From JBBQFC01 sp038321615 (GTDB taxonomy: Bacteria; Bacteroidota; Bacteroidia; Flavobacteriales_D; Cryomorphaceae), in the NCBI GenBank assembly GCA_038321615.1, contig JBBQFC010000012.1:4189-68188 (forward strand): a DNA stretch of 64,000 bases. The letters run 5' to 3'. A model generated the notes under the pieces. It did not search any database and was not told where the DNA came from. It worked only from the letters and a program-made list of their open reading frames with translations. The position numbers and the translations under genes were made by a program. Positions 55,942 through 64,000 of this stretch are shown one piece after another; position 1 is the stretch's first letter, and every line of letters starts with the position of its first letter.

Positions 55942-57057
55942 ATGCCGTCAACAATCGAAATGAAAAAATTCGCATCTGCCCGAACTTGGAGAGAGGATAC
56001 CTACAATTTTTACGATCCGCGCCATTTCGGTCGTTACCTGAAGATTAATGCCATTCTCGCTTTAATCATTAGTTTTTTCCTCTGCTCGGATTGTTTTGAC
56101 TCTTTGGAAGGCCTTCGCTCCTTTTTTATCGATTACTATTTGTTTTCGTTTTCGATCGCCTTAACGCTGAGTTTTGGCGTAAACAGGATAATCGTTTACA
56201 GCGACAGTCGGTTTTCCTGGTTGGAAATGCCCTTAAAGCGCCTGAGCTTCGATCTCTTTGCGGTCGGTTTTTTTTCCTTTACCACGGCCTGTATTTTTCA
56301 GGTTATTTTCGGGCTATTCATTTGGCAAAATATTTCGATCAGCAACCTTCCCCGATTTTTGGATGTATTGCTTTCCAGCGCGATATTACCAACGGTTATT
56401 TCACTGGCAATTACGCTTTTCTTTACCAGTCGTTCGTTCTTTTTGGAATGGAGGCAGGCAGCGGTTGAAGCAGAGCAAATGCGGAGCGAGCGATTGGCCG
56501 GCCAATACCAAAGCTTAAAGGATCAATTGAACCCTCATTTTCTGTTCAATTCCTTGAATGTGCTCAGCAATTTGGTACACGAGAATCCTGCGGAAGCCAA
56601 TATTTTTATTGAGAAACTATCCCGGGTTTACAGGTACGTTCTGGAAGTTCAGAACGAAGAATTGGTAGATATACATCGGGAATTGAGTTTCGCACGAAGC
56701 TTTCTAGAATTGCAAAAAATCAGATTCGGCGATAAACTTCAATTTGTATTGCCGGAAGGCGATGAACTAGCAGGTAAATTGCCGCCCTTATCGCTGCAAT
56801 TGCTGCTCGAAAACGCGATAAAACACAATGCCGCAACGCGTGATAAGCCCCTAAAGATTGACGTGATTGTTTCGGGCGATACCATTTCGGTATGGAACAC
56901 ACTTAATCCGCTTCTTGAGCGGGAAAATTCAACCGGCATCGGGCTGAATAATATCAAGGAGCGGTATCGTTTTCTCACCAATGACGAAGTATCCATCGAA
57001 CGCACGAACGATTTTTTTCGGGTATCCTTGCCAATTATTAAATCGGTTGAATCATGA
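55942..57057 (+). CDS. LytS-family sensor histidine kinase
   Basis: A 371-residue membrane kinase with four predicted transmembrane helices in the first 175 residues (for example INAILALIISFFLCSDCF). The His_kinase domain has the motif SLKDQLNPHFLFNSLNVLSNLV with the phospho-acceptor His. The ATPase has LLLENAIKHNAATRDKP and STGIGLNNIKERYRFL. It is followed directly by its LytTR regulator with a 4-base overlap. An ATG at 55960 is an alternative start. Confidence 0.92.
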   Translation: MPSTIEMKKFASARTWREDTYNFYDPRHFGRYLKINAILALIISFFLCSDCFDSLEGLRSFFIDYYLFSFSIALTLSFGVNRIIVYSDSRFSWLEMPLKRLSFDLFAVGFFSFTTACIFQVIFGLFIWQNISISNLPRFLDVLLSSAILPTVISLAITLFFTSRSFFLEWRQAAVEAEQMRSERLAGQYQSLKDQLNPHFLFNSLNVLSNLVHENPAEANIFIEKLSRVYRYVLEVQNEELVDIHRELSFARSFLELQKIRFGDKLQFVLPEGDELAGKLPPLSLQLLLENAIKHNAATRDKPLKIDVIVSGDTISVWNTLNPLLERENSTGIGLNNIKERYRFLTNDEVSIERTNDFFRVSLPIIKSVES

Positions 57058-57815
57058 ATATTGTCCTTATTGAAGACGAGGAGCAAGCGGCAAGGCGTTT
57101 ATCGCGGATGGTGCGTGAAATCCTGCCACAAGATTTTCTCCACGGACCTTTGGAATCAATTTCTCAAGCGATAAGCTGGTTTCAAAGCAATCCGGAACCC
57201 GACCTTGTCCTGCTCGATATTCATCTGGCTGATGGCTTATCGTTCGCCATTTTTGATGCCGTCGCCGTAAGCGCGCCTATTATTTTCACTACAGCCTATG
57301 ATCAATACGCCATCCGAGCATTTAAACTCAATAGCATCGATTATCTTTTGAAGCCCATCGAAACAGATCAACTCAAGGCGGCACTTGGAAAATGGCAAGA
57401 CCGTAAATTGTCGAAAGCACCTGTTTTACTTGGGAATGATTGGCATAGGGAATTGAATAACGATATGAACCGAAAGTTCAAACAGCGATTTCTTAGCAGG
57501 GTGGGAGATAAATTGCAGGCTGTGGAGACCAAGGACGTGCTTTACGTTTTTTCCGAAAACAAGGGTACCTATCTCCACACCGAATCGCATAAAAACCTGT
57601 TGATCGATTTGCCACTCGAGCAGGTAGAACCTATTCTCGACCCCGCTATTTTTTTTAGAATAAATAGGCAGTACATGATTCGTTTTGAAGCGATTGAGAA
57701 GATGCTGGCCTATTCCAATTCGCGTTTGAAAGTGAGCTTGCGCGGATGCGACGATGCCGATATTGTGCTGAGCCGGGAGAAAACGCGGGAGTTTAAAGAG
57801 TGGCTTGATGGGTGA
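57054..57815 (+). CDS. LytTR-family response regulator
   Basis: A 253-residue regulator. The receiver domain has the N-terminal acidic pair IEDEEQAARRL, phospho-acceptor Asp in PDLVLLDIHLADGL, and Lys in YLLKPIETDQL. The C-terminal LytTR domain is RFLSRVGDKLQAVETKDVLYVFSENKGTYLHT ... FFRINRQYMIRFEAIEKM. LytTR domains bind 21-bp-spaced direct repeats; such a pair is present upstream of the TonB-receptor gene of the same cluster. Confidence 0.93.
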   Translation: MNIVLIEDEEQAARRLSRMVREILPQDFLHGPLESISQAISWFQSNPEPDLVLLDIHLADGLSFAIFDAVAVSAPIIFTTAYDQYAIRAFKLNSIDYLLKPIETDQLKAALGKWQDRKLSKAPVLLGNDWHRELNNDMNRKFKQRFLSRVGDKLQAVETKDVLYVFSENKGTYLHTESHKNLLIDLPLEQVEPILDPAIFFRINRQYMIRFEAIEKMLAYSNSRLKVSLRGCDDADIVLSREKTREFKEWLDG

Positions 57816-57887
57816 ATTTATTTCGATTTCATCCATCACGCAAAAGAAATAGATCGATCGTGACCCCTTATTCGAACTGAACTCCTA

Positions 57888-58380
57888 ATGCGATCCGTTT
57901 TTTTAAATGCGGTCAGCCCTTTTACCCGGTTTATTGCACCCGAATTCCTGCGTCGCATAGCCGGGCAAAAGTTGATTTTGCCTTTTTATCTTGCTTTTTC
58001 CGACATGGCGCTTCCACATATTGACAGCCTTTATGGTTTAAAATTCGAAGTAATTTCTGGGCGATCTCGATTTTCTTTTGAAGTACTATTCGCCTATCGA
58101 TTTGCACCAGCCGATTAAGATGGCCAATGGGGAGCAAGAACTTAAGCGGCCCCGTTTTTTCCTACCGTTCAATGACGGCTTAAGTTGATCTTGCGATATA
58201 TTGACTCCAATTCTCTTTAAAAAAAGGCTTGCCCGCCACCAGTTTTCTAAACTCGGGTTTTTCCCACAGCGATTTTTGGGTCCAGATCAAACAGTCGATC
58301 AGATGGCGATTGTTTATTTACTTGGTCTAGCGTCTGTGCTGGCTTCAGAATCCGATCGAAAATACTTTTTTCAGCTCATA
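57888..58380 (+). pseudogene. Polysaccharide deacetylase-like pseudogene
   Basis: An ATG at 57888 starts a reading frame that resembles the N-terminus of Bacteroidota deacetylases (IAPEFLRRIAGQKLILPFYLAFSDMALPHIDSLYG). The homologous sequence then shifts frame and continues as GDLDFLLKYYSPIDLHQPIK ... RPRFFLPFNDGLS, ending in a stop. In the frame running past that stop, SCDILTPILFKKRLA is still recognisable before it decays. FNDGL corresponds to the FDDG catalytic-site motif. At least one frameshift and several stops are present. Confidence 0.75.
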
Positions 58381-58469
58381 TAACTTTAAAGATTAAGCTG
58401 TGCTTATCTCAAATTTGCTGAATTTGGGCTAAGAAGAGCGGTTGCATTTACACGAGTCGAATTCTCGGG

Positions 58470-59275
58470 TTGTCCTTAATGTTCCTTGTATGCAGTGAGG
58501 CAGCGAAAGGTCAAAATTCAAGAATCAATAGAGGGTACGGGAAAGGTGATATCTATTTTTACTGGGGTTGGAATAGAGCACATTATACCAATTCCGATAT
58601 TCGCCTGAGGGGCGAAAGTTATGATTTCACCATCTACGACGTGGTTGCCAAAGATCATCCTACAAGCTTTAGTTTTGAATCCTATTTGAATCCTGCCAAT
58701 CTCACTATTCCTCAAACTGATTCCCGGATTGGATATTTTTTCAACGATCATTACAATATTTCATTAGGTTTCGACCACGTGAAGTAAGTGGTTCAGCGAT
58801 ATCAAACGATTAATATCGATGGTTTTATTCACGATACAGGCACCGTTCACGATGGCGATTATAATGGCCCTATTGAAATTAATCCGCGGTTTCTATTGTT
58901 TGAACACACCGATAAATTGAATTATATCAACCTGGAGCTGCGGCGGATGGATGAATTGGTTAATTTCAAATGGGCGTCTATTAACCTTACAGCAGGATTG
59001 ACAGAAGGAGCGGTGGTTCCACGTACGGATGCCGATTTACTAAATTATCCGGAGAACGATAGGTATCACCTTTCGGGCTATGGAGTGGGAATGTTGGGAG
59101 GTGTGAATTTCACCTTCTTCGATCATTTCTTCATTCAATCCGAATTCAAAGGCGGTTTTATTGATTTGCCCAGTTTGCGAACCACCCCCATCGAGTTTAG
59201 ACAGGGGGCATCAAAGTTTCTTTTTCGGGCAGGATAATTTGGTTTTTGGATGGGTTTTTCACCCGCGGAAAACTT
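58470..59275 (+). pseudogene. Outer-membrane beta-barrel protein pseudogene
   Basis: A frame from 58470 reads a partial signal region and then a barrel-like protein (YGKGDIYFYWGWNRAHYTNSD, RIGYFFNDHYNISLGFDHVK), then a TAA at 58785-58787 and the same frame continuing VVQRYQTINIDGFIHDTGTV, LLFEHTDKLNYINLELRRMD and VGMLGGVNFTFFDHFFIQSEFKGG. The end shifts frame near 59220, where the family's last strand reads FGQDNLVFGWVF. The usual motif is DHxKY, so the stop is a Tyr-to-stop change. Function is unknown; the protein was once an outer-membrane barrel. Confidence 0.8.
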
Positions 59276-59513
59276 GAATTTCGGCGTAACCCGTAATTTA
59301 GTTCATTCGACTCCGAAGCGCAATGTTTGATTTCCTGCGCTCTAAGGACATCGCGGTTGATTATATACTTTTGATTGTTGGTTAGATGGAACGTTGCCCG
59401 ATGCGAAAATACATCCCATAAGATCCTTTAAATTAGCGACCGTATGTGTTATGCAGCGCGGCATCAGTTTCGACTATTTTTATAATTTGATAAACGTAAA
59501 TTGTCAATGGTGA

Positions 59514-59981
59514 TTACCTCAGGCTAAAATGCACGCGCAATTGCTGCTTAGACTTGATCGGCAAGGTACCAGCCAATGCCGGCTTCCAGGCCGGCATGGC
59601 TTTTAGAAGTCTGATTACTTCCACATCGAACGCTTGGTTAGGGGATTCGAGTATGGCAATATTTGTAAGACTGCCATTTGGAAGTATATCAAAACTTACG
59701 CTAACGGTACCGCTTAAGCCCAATTTGGCTATCTCTTGCGGATAATGGAGGTGTTGATTGATATAGGTTGTAAGGTTGAGCTTATTGAGCGATGAGGTAA
59801 AAGATGCGGCTTTAAAAACCATGTTGGCAGCGCTGAATGTAGATTTTGGTTTGGTCGCATGGTCTTCGTTCTCCAGGCTCTGTAAAGCCAGAATTGGTTG
59901 GATTGGAAGAGAAGATTGAGCTTGAACAGATGCGTTGAAACCAAGAATGAAAATAGGTAGTGTGAGGAGTGCGCGTTTCAT
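59514..59981 (-). CDS. Small secreted TonB C-terminal-domain protein
   Basis: A 155-residue protein. A signal peptide of about 21 residues (NASVQA) is followed by a TonB C-terminal domain spanning about residues 70-155 (INQHLHYPQEIAKLGLSGTVSVSFDILPNGSLTNIAIL). There is no second membrane helix and no Pro-rich spacer, so it is periplasmic and not a classical TonB. Its job is unknown. It is followed upstream by the LuxR regulator gene on the same strand, separated by 96 bases. Confidence 0.8.
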   Translation of the reverse strand: MKRALLTLPIFILGFNASVQAQSSLPIQPILALQSLENEDHATKPKSTFSAANMVFKAASFTSSLNKLNLTTYINQHLHYPQEIAKLGLSGTVSVSFDILPNGSLTNIAILESPNQAFDVEVIRLLKAMPAWKPALAGTLPIKSKQQLRVHFSLR

Positions 59982-60077
59982 GGTTGTAGATCGTTTTAAT
60001 TGAACGATTCAAATGTCCGCTATCCAGAAACCGATACTTTCACCCAAAAGGATGATTTTGAGAAATTTGTAAGATGC

Positions 60078-60707
60078 TCAACCCAGAATCTCTCGGATTC
60101 GGTAGAGCGCTTGAGTTCTGTTTGCCACGTCGAGTTTTGAGAATAAATTGAGAATGTGGGTCTTTACGGTATTGACCGATATGAAGAGTTTTTCGCTAAT
60201 GACTTTATTTGTTAACCCTTCGTGAAGTAAAAGCAAAAGTTCAAATTCGCGATGGCTAAGCGCAACAGGTAGTTCTTTATTGAGCTGTTCTAAACTGATT
60301 GCCACATGGTTTAACCCCCTTCTCTGAGCGTGATTGTAGAGTGCTATTTCGAGTGCCGCCATAAGGTCGCGACTTTGAAATGGCTTGAGTAAATAACCAC
60401 CGGGCGATGTGGGTTTGGCGCGTTCAATAGTAGATTTATCAGCATGGCTGGTTAAGAATACAAAAGGGATTTTATAGGTTTCATGGATCACTTTGGCGAT
60501 ATCAATGCCATCTTTACCGCTCTCATCGCCCAAATTAATATCCAGCAAAACCGCGTCGATACCACCTACTTTCAAAAGCTCCAAGGCTTCATCCACTTCG
60601 TATGCCTTGCCCGCTACTTCATAGCCGGCATCTATCAAGTCTGCGGCTATATCTTCTGCAATCAGTGGTTCATCTTCTACAATGAGTATTCGCTTTTTTC
60701 GTTCCAT
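60078..60707 (-). CDS. LuxR/NarL-family response regulator
   Basis: A 209-residue regulator. The receiver has EDEP near residue 11 and phospho-acceptor Asp56 ([16 protein letters not shown]). Its Lys is in [10 protein letters not shown]. The C-terminal LuxR-type HTH is [43 protein letters not shown]. Its start lies 31 bases inside the end of the kinase gene, so the pair is translationally coupled. Targets are unknown. Confidence 0.93.
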   Translation of the reverse strand: MERKKRILIVEDEPLIAEDIAADLIDAGYEVAGKAYEVDEALELLKVGGIDAVLLDINLGDESGKDGIDIAKVIHETYKIPFVFLTSHADKSTIERAKPTSPGGYLLKPFQSRDLMAALEIALYNHAQRRGLNHVAISLEQLNKELPVALSHREFELLLLLHEGLTNKVISEKLFISVNTVKTHILNLFSKLDVANRTQALYRIREILG

Positions 60708-62518
60708 TGTTTGATGTATTTTGAAATACGGAGTTCGGTGGCGTACCCGTTCGAATCCCGAATTGCCAGCTCAGCTTTTAATTTTTTGCAAAAGGCTTCA
60801 ATCATTCTCATTCCGAATGAAAATCCTTCTCTCGTTTCCCTTGCTTTACCTACGCCACTATCTGCTACGGCGAGGTGTAAGGTATTGCTTTCTTCCCACA
60901 ATCGAATGGATATGCTTCCTTGTCCACCATTAGGGAAAGCATATTTGAGGCTATTTGTAATGAGTTCATTTAATATAAGGCCAAGCGGAATAGCGGTATC
61001 AATATCTAAGAATAGCGAGTCAACTTCGATAAGTAATTCTATTTCATCGTGATTGAGCTTATAGGCATGGAATAAAGCTTCGGATAATTGGCCGACATAC
61101 TGCTTCATATTTACGGCTTTCAAATTACTATCGGCGTAAAGCGATTGGTGAATGAGTGCCATAGATTGAACCCGCTGCTTACTTTCATTTACGGCATTGA
61201 GTGCTTCCTTGTCGGATATTTCTCTGCTCTGCAAGCTAAGCAGACTGCTGATTACTTGCAGGTTGTTTTTTACGCGGTGATGAATTTCGCGCAGCAAAAC
61301 CTCCCGCTCCGCGAGCGCCTTTTCAATCGTATTATTTTTTTGAACTAAGATTCTACCTGTTTTCTGTTTGGCTTTATAGCGGTAGGCGAGAAAGGCAATA
61401 CCTAGCGCGAGAATGATGGCAATAAATAGCAGCAATCGGCGCTGTTGAGCAGCGGCCTCGGCAGTGAGTGATGATTCGGCTGCAGCCAATTTCATTTCAG
61501 CGAGTTCTCTTTCGGCACTCTCAATTTTATATTTCCGCTCTAAGTCGTTGGTTAGGGTAATGACCTCCATGTTCACCAGCGAATCTTGGATGGTTTGGTA
61601 AAACTTGAAGTTCGATAAGGCATTTTTGTAATCACCCATTTCTCCGAGTATTTCCGCCCGCTCCAGATATACTCGTTTTAGATAGTCGAGGGTATTTATT
61701 TGTTGAGCCATGGTTTCGGCAGTATCCAGATAGGCCAATGCCATGGCATGATTTTTCTTTTTCCGATAGCAAATACCAAGACCAACGGATGCCACTACTT
61801 TTGTTCTCATCTCAGAAGCTAAATCGTAGCTTAGCTGGTAATAAAATTTTGCCGAGTCCACCCCATTTTTCGCTGCATGCCAAGATGCTATATTTAGATA
61901 AGCGTCCACCAAAGTTCCAGATTCGTCAAACTGGCGCGCAATGCTTGCAGCTTTGTTGAGGTGCGCTATCGCAGAATCAAGTGCATAGAGGTTCCTTTCA
62001 ATTATCGCTATGTTAATCAAGCTTTCGGCCATTCCTTTAGATGGACCATGCTCGCGTTCTATTTCGTATGACTTATAGTAGTATTCCAAAGCTTTCCGGA
62101 GATTTCCCTGTGTTTGAAAAGCCGCAGCCATATTGTTGTAAGTGCTCTCCAGGCCCGCTCCGCCCATTGCTTGCCTCATCGGGATCGATTGCAAATAGAG
62201 CCGTATAGCGCCACCTACGTCGCCTGCCGTTTCTAAGAGAAGTGCCTTCATTTCGAGTGCATTGGCGGTAAGATAAGGCTGCGATTTTTCATCGGAGAGT
62301 TCCAGCGCCCACCCGGAATAATGCAGGGCACTATCGTAATTCATAAAGAAATATTCCCATGATAGATCGAGGTAGATGGAGATCTTTGTGGAATCATCTT
62401 CGGCGGTGCGGAGCGATTTATACAGTGCCTGTATGGTCGCTTCGCCTTCTTGCCCGAAACAGGGAGCTGTAAATGAAAGGACGAAACTGAGAAAAAATAA
62501 AAAGAATTTAAATATCAT
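60677..62518 (-). CDS. TPR-containing sensor histidine kinase (HisKA_2)
   Basis: A 613-residue protein. A signal peptide (TAPCFGQ) leads to about six tetratricopeptide repeats (residues 30-330, for example [32 protein letters not shown]). One transmembrane helix ([19 protein letters not shown]) and a coiled coil follow. The kinase core is of the HisKA_2 type, [23 protein letters not shown], with ATPase motifs [17 protein letters not shown] and [23 protein letters not shown]. Periplasmic TPR sensors of this kind are common in Bacteroidota. It pairs with the overlapping LuxR regulator. Confidence 0.92.
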   Translation of the reverse strand: MIFKFFLFFLSFVLSFTAPCFGQEGEATIQALYKSLRTAEDDSTKISIYLDLSWEYFFMNYDSALHYSGWALELSDEKSQPYLTANALEMKALLLETAGDVGGAIRLYLQSIPMRQAMGGAGLESTYNNMAAAFQTQGNLRKALEYYYKSYEIEREHGPSKGMAESLINIAIIERNLYALDSAIAHLNKAASIARQFDESGTLVDAYLNIASWHAAKNGVDSAKFYYQLSYDLASEMRTKVVASVGLGICYRKKKNHAMALAYLDTAETMAQQINTLDYLKRVYLERAEILGEMGDYKNALSNFKFYQTIQDSLVNMEVITLTNDLERKYKIESAERELAEMKLAAAESSLTAEAAAQQRRLLLFIAIILALGIAFLAYRYKAKQKTGRILVQKNNTIEKALAEREVLLREIHHRVKNNLQVISSLLSLQSREISDKEALNAVNESKQRVQSMALIHQSLYADSNLKAVNMKQYVGQLSEALFHAYKLNHDEIELLIEVDSLFLDIDTAIPLGLILNELITNSLKYAFPNGGQGSISIRLWEESNTLHLAVADSGVGKARETREGFSFGMRMIEAFCKKLKAELAIRDSNGYATELRISKYIKQWNEKSEYSL

Positions 62519-62638
62519 GATAGCTGTTCGCAGTCAAAATTTTGTTGGCGAAGTTTGTTGCTTAAGAATAAGCTCTAAAATAGAAATCTTTTTTTTCAGC
62601 CCAATATTTTTTTTCAGCCTATTTCGCACTTTTGACCC

Positions 62639-63151
62639 ATGGAGCCGCCTAAATCTTATTGTCAAGCCATTCATTCCGGAAGGCTACCCGAAGTTCATCA
62701 ACGCTACCACAATTTCGACTATGGTTTTCCGATTTATTCGGATGATGAGCTTTTCGGAAGGCTGATTCTCGAGATTAATCAAGCTGGGCTTTCTTGGACA
62801 ACTATTTTGAATAAGGAAGCTAATTTCCGGAAGGCTTACGCCAATTTCGATATTTCCACCATCGCGGCGTTTGGTGAAAAGGAAATTAGTGAATTACTGC
62901 AAAACGAAGGGATCATCCGCAACCGACTGAAGATAAATGCGGCTGTCCACAATGCGCGACAAATCATAGACCTTCAGCATACACACGGTTCCTTCCAAAA
63001 TTGGTTGAACGGCAATAGTCCCTTAGACCGAGAAGCATGGGTGGAGCTATTTAAAAAGACCTTTAAATTCACTGGAGGAGAAATCACCAATAAATTTCTG
63101 ATGAGTACCGGATATTTAAAAGGAGCCCATGATGCCGATTGTCCGGTTTAA
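62639..63151 (+). CDS. tag: DNA-3-methyladenine glycosylase I
   Basis: A 170-residue enzyme that removes 3-methyladenine from alkylated DNA in base excision repair. The family segments HNFDYGFPIYSDDELFGRLILEINQAGLSWTTILNKEANFRKAYANFD are present. An early Cys/His (YCQAIH) and the C-terminal HDADCP can supply the four zinc ligands (Cys, His, His, Cys). It is divergent from the TPR kinase gene, with 120 bases between. Confidence 0.92.
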   Translation: MEPPKSYCQAIHSGRLPEVHQRYHNFDYGFPIYSDDELFGRLILEINQAGLSWTTILNKEANFRKAYANFDISTIAAFGEKEISELLQNEGIIRNRLKINAAVHNARQIIDLQHTHGSFQNWLNGNSPLDREAWVELFKKTFKFTGGEITNKFLMSTGYLKGAHDADCPV

Positions 63152-63361
63152 TAAGCGGTGCTAGATGCCCGGCCAATATGGACCACGGAACCAAAATAGG
63201 CTATCACCGAACTCGAAAAATACGTCCATGCCCGGCATGGCACCGGAGACCCTGAGCCGGATCGACCGGAAACCGGCTTGACTATTTCTTGATAAATATC
63301 AAATCGAGCGTGCCATTGTTTGCCGAGATTTGTAATTGGATCAAACACAAATTTCTATCTC

Positions 63362-63547
63362 ATGAAACTCTTACTTCGTCTGGAATCAATTGCCTTATTT
63401 GGGCTTTTTACCTTCCTTTATTTCAACTTTACGGATGGAAGCACCCTATTCTTCTTTCTCACATTTTTTGCGCCCGACTTAGCTTTTCTACTTCTGTTTT
63501 TCAGCAAGAAGGCTACCGTGGTGGCTTACAACGTCAGTCCGTCTTAA
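63362..63547 (+). pseudogene. DUF4260-like gene truncated by an IS element
   Basis: A 61-codon frame starts MKLLLRLESIALFGLFTFLYFNF and has two hydrophobic helices; I recognise it as the beginning of a DUF4260-like small membrane protein, which is usually about 110-120 residues. After KKATVVAYNV the DNA switches to the terminal sequence of an IS element (from about 63535), which supplies the last codons and stop. The remaining half is missing from this window. Confidence 0.65.
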
Positions 63548-63852
63548 AACCATCGTTTAACACCCAAATCTAACCGAAAATTCCATCTAAGATTCCAGGA
63601 ATGGGAAAACCCTTGGATTGACTCCAACATACCATTTGGAGCACCCCAACTCCAAACCCTTCGAAAAAGTTCTAAAACAGCCTTTTGAAGCCCTTTAAAG
63701 TAGCTTTTGAGTGTTTCTGTTCCAATGATTGACATGACGCGACGCAGGTTGTAAGCTGTGAATATCAATCCTACATCTGCTGCGGCTCGTTCAATGCCTT
63801 TGCGCGAGAGTACGAAGTAAAATCCCCATTGGCGCTTCATTACTCCAAACGG
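63535..63852 (-). mobile_element. 3' fragment of an IS1182-like element (copy A)
   Basis: The terminal sequence begins CAGTCCGTCTTAAAACC. The minus strand carries the C-terminal end of a DDE transposase, PFGVMKRQWGFYFVLSRKGI ... ERAAADVGLIFTAYNLRRVM, ending at a stop at 63546, just inside the element end. The transposase reading frame runs unbroken up to 63852 and is then cut by copy B. Its first 107 bases are identical to the start of copy B. Confidence 0.8.
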
Positions 63853-63959
63853 CAGTCCGTCTTAAAACCATCGTTTAACACCCAAATCTAACCGAAAATT
63901 CCATCTAAGATTCCAGGAATGGGAAAACCCTTGGATTGACTCCAACATACCATTTGGAG
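63535..63959. repeat. 107-base perfect direct repeat, IS ends
   Basis: 63535-63641 and 63853-63959 are identical, 318 bases apart. The first mismatch is at 63642 (c) versus 63960 (a), after which the copies drop to a clearly lower identity. They are the termini of two related IS elements. Confidence 0.85.
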
Positions 63960-64000
63960 AACCCCATGACCAAATCCTTCGAAATAGTCCTAAAATGCCC
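63853..64000 (-). mobile_element. 3' end of a second, related IS1182-like element (copy B)
   Basis: It begins with the same CAGTCCGTCTTAAAACC end and is identical to copy A for 107 bases, after which it diverges. On the minus strand it encodes the transposase end GILGLFRRIWSWGSPNGMLE, corresponding to copy A ELFRRVWSWGAPNGMLE. The rest lies beyond the window. The position exactly inside the transposase of copy A indicates a nested insertion. Confidence 0.8.

Overview
The window looks like chromosomal DNA of a Bacteroidota bacterium, most likely a Flavobacteriales/Cryomorphaceae-like marine or freshwater lineage. The evidence is a complete type IX secretion (T9SS) core, porP/sprF-gldK-gldL-gldM-gldN; proteins ending in T9SS type A sorting domains; a meso-diaminopimelate-type MurE; and promoters of the Bacteroidota TTG/TAnnTTTG kind without clear Shine-Dalgarno sites. 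No rRNA, tRNA or CRISPR array was seen. Taxonomy is inferred from gene content only.

Layout. 1-1000: the start of engB and an alpha/beta hydrolase, both on the minus strand. 1.1-18.1 kb: a long plus-strand division and cell-wall (dcw) cluster, mraZ-rsmH-ftsL-ftsI-murE-mraY-murD-[two stand-alone MurD C-terminal-domain proteins]-ftsW-murG-murC-ftsQ-ftsA-ftsZ, then yqeY. Most junctions overlap as ATGA or by a few bases. A MraZ operator with four 10-bp-phased repeats precedes it. 18.2-20.4 kb: two decayed T9SS cargo genes. 20.5-25.4 kb (minus): an RprXY-like two-component pair, groES-groEL and secG. 25.4-29.5 kb (minus): a tight operon miaB, sigma-54-type activator, lptE, TPR-like gene, secG. 29.6-39.1 kb (plus): topA, a degenerate arginase-family protein, and the T9SS genes, closed by a strong terminator. 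39.2-43.7 kb: an ABC-F ATPase, a deacetylase-like protein and a glycosyltransferase. 43.7-50.5 kb (minus): a lipoprotein, a thioredoxin-like T9SS cargo, CreD, a SpoIIE-type phosphatase and a large T9SS cargo protein.

50.9-59.3 kb is a mixed accessory stretch. It holds a TetR pseudogene, a MORN/TonB protein, and a TonB-dependent receptor plus small periplasmic protein plus LytS/LytTR pair with a LytTR-like operator. Two more pseudogenes follow, a polysaccharide deacetylase and an outer-membrane barrel. 59.5-63.2 kb has a TonB-like protein, a LuxR/TPR-kinase pair and a DNA-3-methyladenine glycosylase. The right end is a DUF4260-like gene cut by an IS element that was itself invaded by a related IS.

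The most unusual feature is the pair of consecutive, intact, mutually diverged copies of only the third (amino-acid-binding) domain of MurD, between murD and ftsW. They lack the ATPase core and have lost MurD substrate-contact residues, yet are embedded in the operon by translational coupling. They look like non-catalytic cell-wall proteins that I do not know to have been described.
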